A DNA stretch of 8,029 nt from Clostridiales bacterium. Lineage in GTDB: Bacteria; Bacillota; Clostridia; Christensenellales; Pumilibacteraceae. The position numbers and the translations under genes are program-made. Within the stretch, counting starts at the first letter, position 1, and every line of letters starts with the position of its first letter. The notes below the pieces were generated by a model. That model saw only the letters and a list, made by a program, of their open reading frames with translations. It did no database searches and was not told the DNA's origin. Positions 6,913-8,029 of this stretch are shown one piece after another. The stretch lies in NCBI GenBank assembly GCA_029069015.1, contig JAIEBL010000090.1, positions 1 to 8,029 of the forward strand, written 5' to 3'.

Positions 6913-6943
6913 CCGTATATTTGCGGGGTAAACCGTATATACT
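6913..6943 (+). promoter_or_regulatory. Paired CCGTATAT direct repeat with a possible -10 element
   Basis: CCGTATAT occurs at 6913-6920 and again at 6933-6940, exactly 20 bases apart (about two helical turns, same face). The second copy runs into TATACT (6938-6943), a passable sigma-70 -10 box, but no -35 is seen at 16-18 bases upstream. This may be a weak promoter or an operator for the small gene at 6967. It is the only such candidate in the 73-base gap after iscU. Low confidence. Confidence 0.3.
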
Positions 6944-6952
6944 ACCGCTAAT

Positions 6953-6958
6953 GGGAGG
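6953..6958 (+). promoter_or_regulatory. Shine-Dalgarno that sets the start of the 62-residue gene
   Basis: GGGAGG lies 8 bases before the ATG at 6967. The in-frame GTG at 6958 overlaps the site itself, so it cannot be the start. Confidence 0.85.
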
Positions 6959-6966
6959 TGAACGCA

Positions 6967-7155
6967 ATGAAAAACTCGTTGATTGTGGGCATGATTGTCG
7001 GCATGGCGGCAGGCGCTTGCATTGCCAGCAACAGCTACAAAGCCCGCGAAGCGGTAAGAAGTACGCAAGGCGCGATCAAAAGTAAGTTCTGCGTACAAAA
7101 ACAGTCGGGCAATGAAAGCGACTGCGGCAGTGATTCGAACGACGTTACATTTTAA
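6967..7155 (+). CDS. Small glycine-zipper membrane protein, function unknown
   Basis: I do not recognise a named family; the layout resembles the small YtxH-like proteins of Bacillota. The 62 residues have one hydrophobic N-terminal segment (about 5-20). In it G8, G12 and G16 form a perfect GxxxGxxxG glycine zipper, a pattern that packs transmembrane helices together. The segment ends with C18. A basic middle part follows (K25, R27, R31, K38, K40), then a polar Ser/Asn/Asp tail with C42 and C53. The A-G-A-C before residue 18 is a poor lipobox, lacking Leu at -3, so a lipoprotein is unlikely. The predicted form is a single-pass protein with a short polar domain, probably cytoplasmic given the basic residues after the helix. 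The strong SD and the immediate downstream terminator support a real gene. It is the last gene of the first unit, 73 bases after iscU. Any role in Fe-S work is a guess from position. Confidence 0.75.
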   Translation: MKNSLIVGMIVGMAAGACIASNSYKAREAVRSTQGAIKSKFCVQKQSGNESDCGSDSNDVTF

Positions 7156-7170
7156 TCGTACATTCGAGCG

Positions 7171-7203
7171 AAAAAAGCGAGTGGAATTGCTCGCTTTTTT
7201 TTT
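7171..7203 (+). terminator. Strong intrinsic terminator
   Basis: An 11-base perfect stem (AAAAAAGCGAG at 7171-7181 with CTCGCTTTTTT at 7190-7200) encloses an 8-base loop and is followed by more T (nine T in all, 7195-7203). It lies 15 bases after the stop of the 62-residue gene and closes the first transcription unit. The A-tract on the 5' side makes it symmetric, so it could also stop transcription from the other strand, though no minus-strand gene is seen. Confidence 0.92.
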
Positions 7204-7210
7204 ATCGGCG

Positions 7211-7219
7211 TGGTATAAT
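7211..7219 (+). promoter_or_regulatory. Extended -10 promoter for ruvX
   Basis: TGG-TATAAT is a perfect -10 (7214-7219) with the TGn extension (7211-7213). The -35 position at 17-base spacing falls inside the terminator stem (7191-7196) and does not match TTGACA well. TTGCTC at 7188-7193 would need a 20-base spacer. An extended -10 can work without a -35. Transcription would start near 7226, giving a leader of about 50 bases before ruvX. Confidence 0.7.
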
Positions 7220-7264
7220 GTGCATAGCTTATAAAAAATTGCGGCTGTTTACCCTAAAAAGGCG

Positions 7265-7269
7265 AGGTG
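7265..7269 (+). promoter_or_regulatory. Shine-Dalgarno that sets the ruvX GTG start
   Basis: AGGTG lies 6 bases before the GTG at 7276. An earlier in-frame GTG at 7267 overlaps this site and would add M-H-F ahead of the family N-terminus, so 7276 is preferred. Confidence 0.75.
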
Positions 7270-7275
7270 CATTTC

Positions 7276-7695
7276 GTGAGAATACTCGGTATCGATTACG
7301 GCGATGCGCGCATCGGTCTTGCGCTGAGCGACGAAAGCGAAACCTTAGCGTCACCGCTCGGCACGTATCAATCGAAGTCCATGCGGAAAGATATCGACTA
7401 TATCGCAAACCTTGCCAAAGAAAAAGCTGTGGGGCTTATCGTCGTTGGGCTTCCGATCAGCATGGACGGAAGAATGGGCGAGCGCGTCGAAAAAACAAAG
7501 GCGTTCGGTGAGGTGCTTTCCCGTGTGAGCGGTATAGAGGTCTGCTACAAAGACGAGCGTCTTACAACTGTGTCTGCCGAGCGCGCACTTATCGAGTGCT
7601 CTATGCGGCGGGAAAAACGCAAAGAAGTGATCGATACGGTATCGGCGCAAATCATTTTGCAAAGCTACTTAGACGCAAAAAAGCGTTTGGGATAG
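7276..7695 (+). CDS. ruvX: RuvX/YqgF, putative pre-16S rRNA nuclease (RNase H-like)
   Basis: YqgF/RuvX proteins have an RNase H-like, Holliday-resolvase-type fold. In E. coli the protein is needed to mature the 5' end of 16S rRNA. The 139 residues match the family (about 138). The N-terminal strand reads MRILGIDYGDARIGLALSDE, with catalytic D7 in 'GIDYG'. A central 'IVVGLPISMDGRMGERV' (55-71) follows, then 'YKDERLTTVSAERAL' (91-105) with D93/E94, and 'IDTVSAQIILQSYLD' (119-133) with D120. The three acidic positions expected for metal binding are present. The start is GTG, with the SD at 7265-7269. It is the first gene after the terminator and promoter pair. A DUF1292 gene follows 33 bases on, a pairing also known from B. 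subtilis (yrrK-yrzB). Confidence 0.95.
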   Translation: MRILGIDYGDARIGLALSDESETLASPLGTYQSKSMRKDIDYIANLAKEKAVGLIVVGLPISMDGRMGERVEKTKAFGEVLSRVSGIEVCYKDERLTTVSAERALIECSMRREKRKEVIDTVSAQIILQSYLDAKKRLG

Positions 7696-7728
7696 ATAAG
7701 GAAATCAAACGGAGGTCGTTTACATAAA

Positions 7729-8029
7729 ATGGAAGAGAACAAAAACGTGGAAATCTATGAGGACGAATCGGTCATCGAGCTTTTCGACGACGACAACAAG
7801 CCTGTGCAGTTTTACGAAATTGCAAGCATCGAGCTCGACGGGAAGTTCTACGAGTTGTTGCAGCCCGTAGAGCCGATCGACGGCATCGGGGAAGACGAAG
7901 CGGTGATTTTCGAGTACGAGCAGGGTAGTACGCCCGACGAACGGAACTTTAAACCGCTCTTTGATGAAGAGCTTCTGAACCGCATCTTTACCGAGTATCT
8001 GAAAGCGGCAAGCGAGCTGGACTGCGACT
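7729..8029 (+). CDS. DUF1292 (YrzB-like) acidic protein, 3'-truncated
   Basis: DUF1292 proteins are small, acidic cytoplasmic proteins of unknown function that often sit just after ruvX in Bacillota. The frame is open from the ATG at 7729 to the edge, giving 100 residues so far and no stop. Family proteins are about 85-110 residues, so little should be missing. Visible: an acidic N-terminus (E-E-N … E-D-E), a strand region 'IELFDDDNKPVQFYEIASIE', 'DGKFYELLQPVE', 'EDEAVIFEYEQ', then the C-terminal helix 'FDEELLNRIFTEYL'. This matches the family pattern of two β-rich segments and a terminal E-x-x-x-V/I-x-x-x-F/Y helix. GGAGG (7711-7715) is a strong SD, but the 13-base spacing to the ATG is long. 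No other in-frame start lies between them. The gene shares the ruvX promoter. Confidence 0.85.
   Translation, partial: MEENKNVEIYEDESVIELFDDDNKPVQFYEIASIELDGKFYELLQPVEPIDGIGEDEAVIFEYEQGSTPDERNFKPLFDEELLNRIFTEYLKAASELDCD

Noticed and set aside
1..8029. Mobile elements, CRISPR arrays, tRNA/rRNA genes, phage or defence genes
   Set aside because: No transposase, integrase, regularly spaced repeats, tRNA-like cloverleaf or known defence domain was seen. Every gene but the 62-residue one and the DUF1292 gene belongs to a known housekeeping or redox family.

Overview
This window is a one-directional run of housekeeping genes from a bacterial chromosome. All ten protein genes lie on the + strand. 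The base composition looks roughly balanced in G+C. Several features point to a Clostridia-like member of the Bacillota (Firmicutes): a HisRS with a cysteine-rich insert of the clostridial kind, a NifS/NifU-type Fe-S pair, a short CxxCxxC RseC-like protein, a ruvX–DUF1292 pair, and strong GGAGG ribosome sites. I cannot name a genus. No mobile element, CRISPR array, tRNA or rRNA is visible.

Layout. 1-342: the 3' part of hslV (peptidase). 347-1657: hslU (its ATPase unfoldase). 1679-2932: hisS (histidyl-tRNA synthetase). About 2937-3608: tcdA (E1-like tRNA t6A dehydratase). 3596-4021: an RseC-family redox membrane protein. 4014-5273: glyA (serine hydroxymethyltransferase). 5321-6514: iscS/nifS (cysteine desulfurase). 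6507-6893: iscU/nifU (Fe-S scaffold). 6967-7155: a 62-residue glycine-zipper membrane protein of unknown function. A strong intrinsic terminator (7171-7203) follows. About ten bases after its T-tract lies an extended -10 promoter (7211-7219) that starts a second unit: ruvX (7276-7695) and a DUF1292 gene that runs off the right edge (7729-).

The first nine genes look like one transcription unit. Gaps are 4-73 bases, three junctions overlap by 8-13 bases (tcdA/rseC-like, rseC-like/glyA, iscS/iscU), and no terminator or convincing promoter is seen before 7171. The themes are protein quality control (HslVU), tRNA charging and modification (HisS, TcdA), sulfur and Fe-S supply (IscS, IscU, possibly the RseC-like protein), one-carbon metabolism (GlyA), and 16S pre-rRNA processing (RuvX).

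The order hisS, tcdA, iscS, then ruvX and DUF1292 matches the order I recall for the longer Bacillus subtilis region (hisS-aspS-yrvM … iscS-trmU … alaS-yrzL-yrrK-yrzB). The segment therefore reads as a condensed version of a conserved Bacillota neighbourhood, with cymR, mnmA, alaS and ireB missing and iscU, glyA and an RseC-like gene present.

I found no clear undescribed defence or biosynthetic system. The most interesting points are the compressed Fe-S/tRNA cluster with no regulator, the uncharacterised 62-residue glycine-zipper protein with a paired direct repeat upstream, the tandem 18-base repeat that encodes the IscS active-site loop twice, and the closely packed terminator and promoter.
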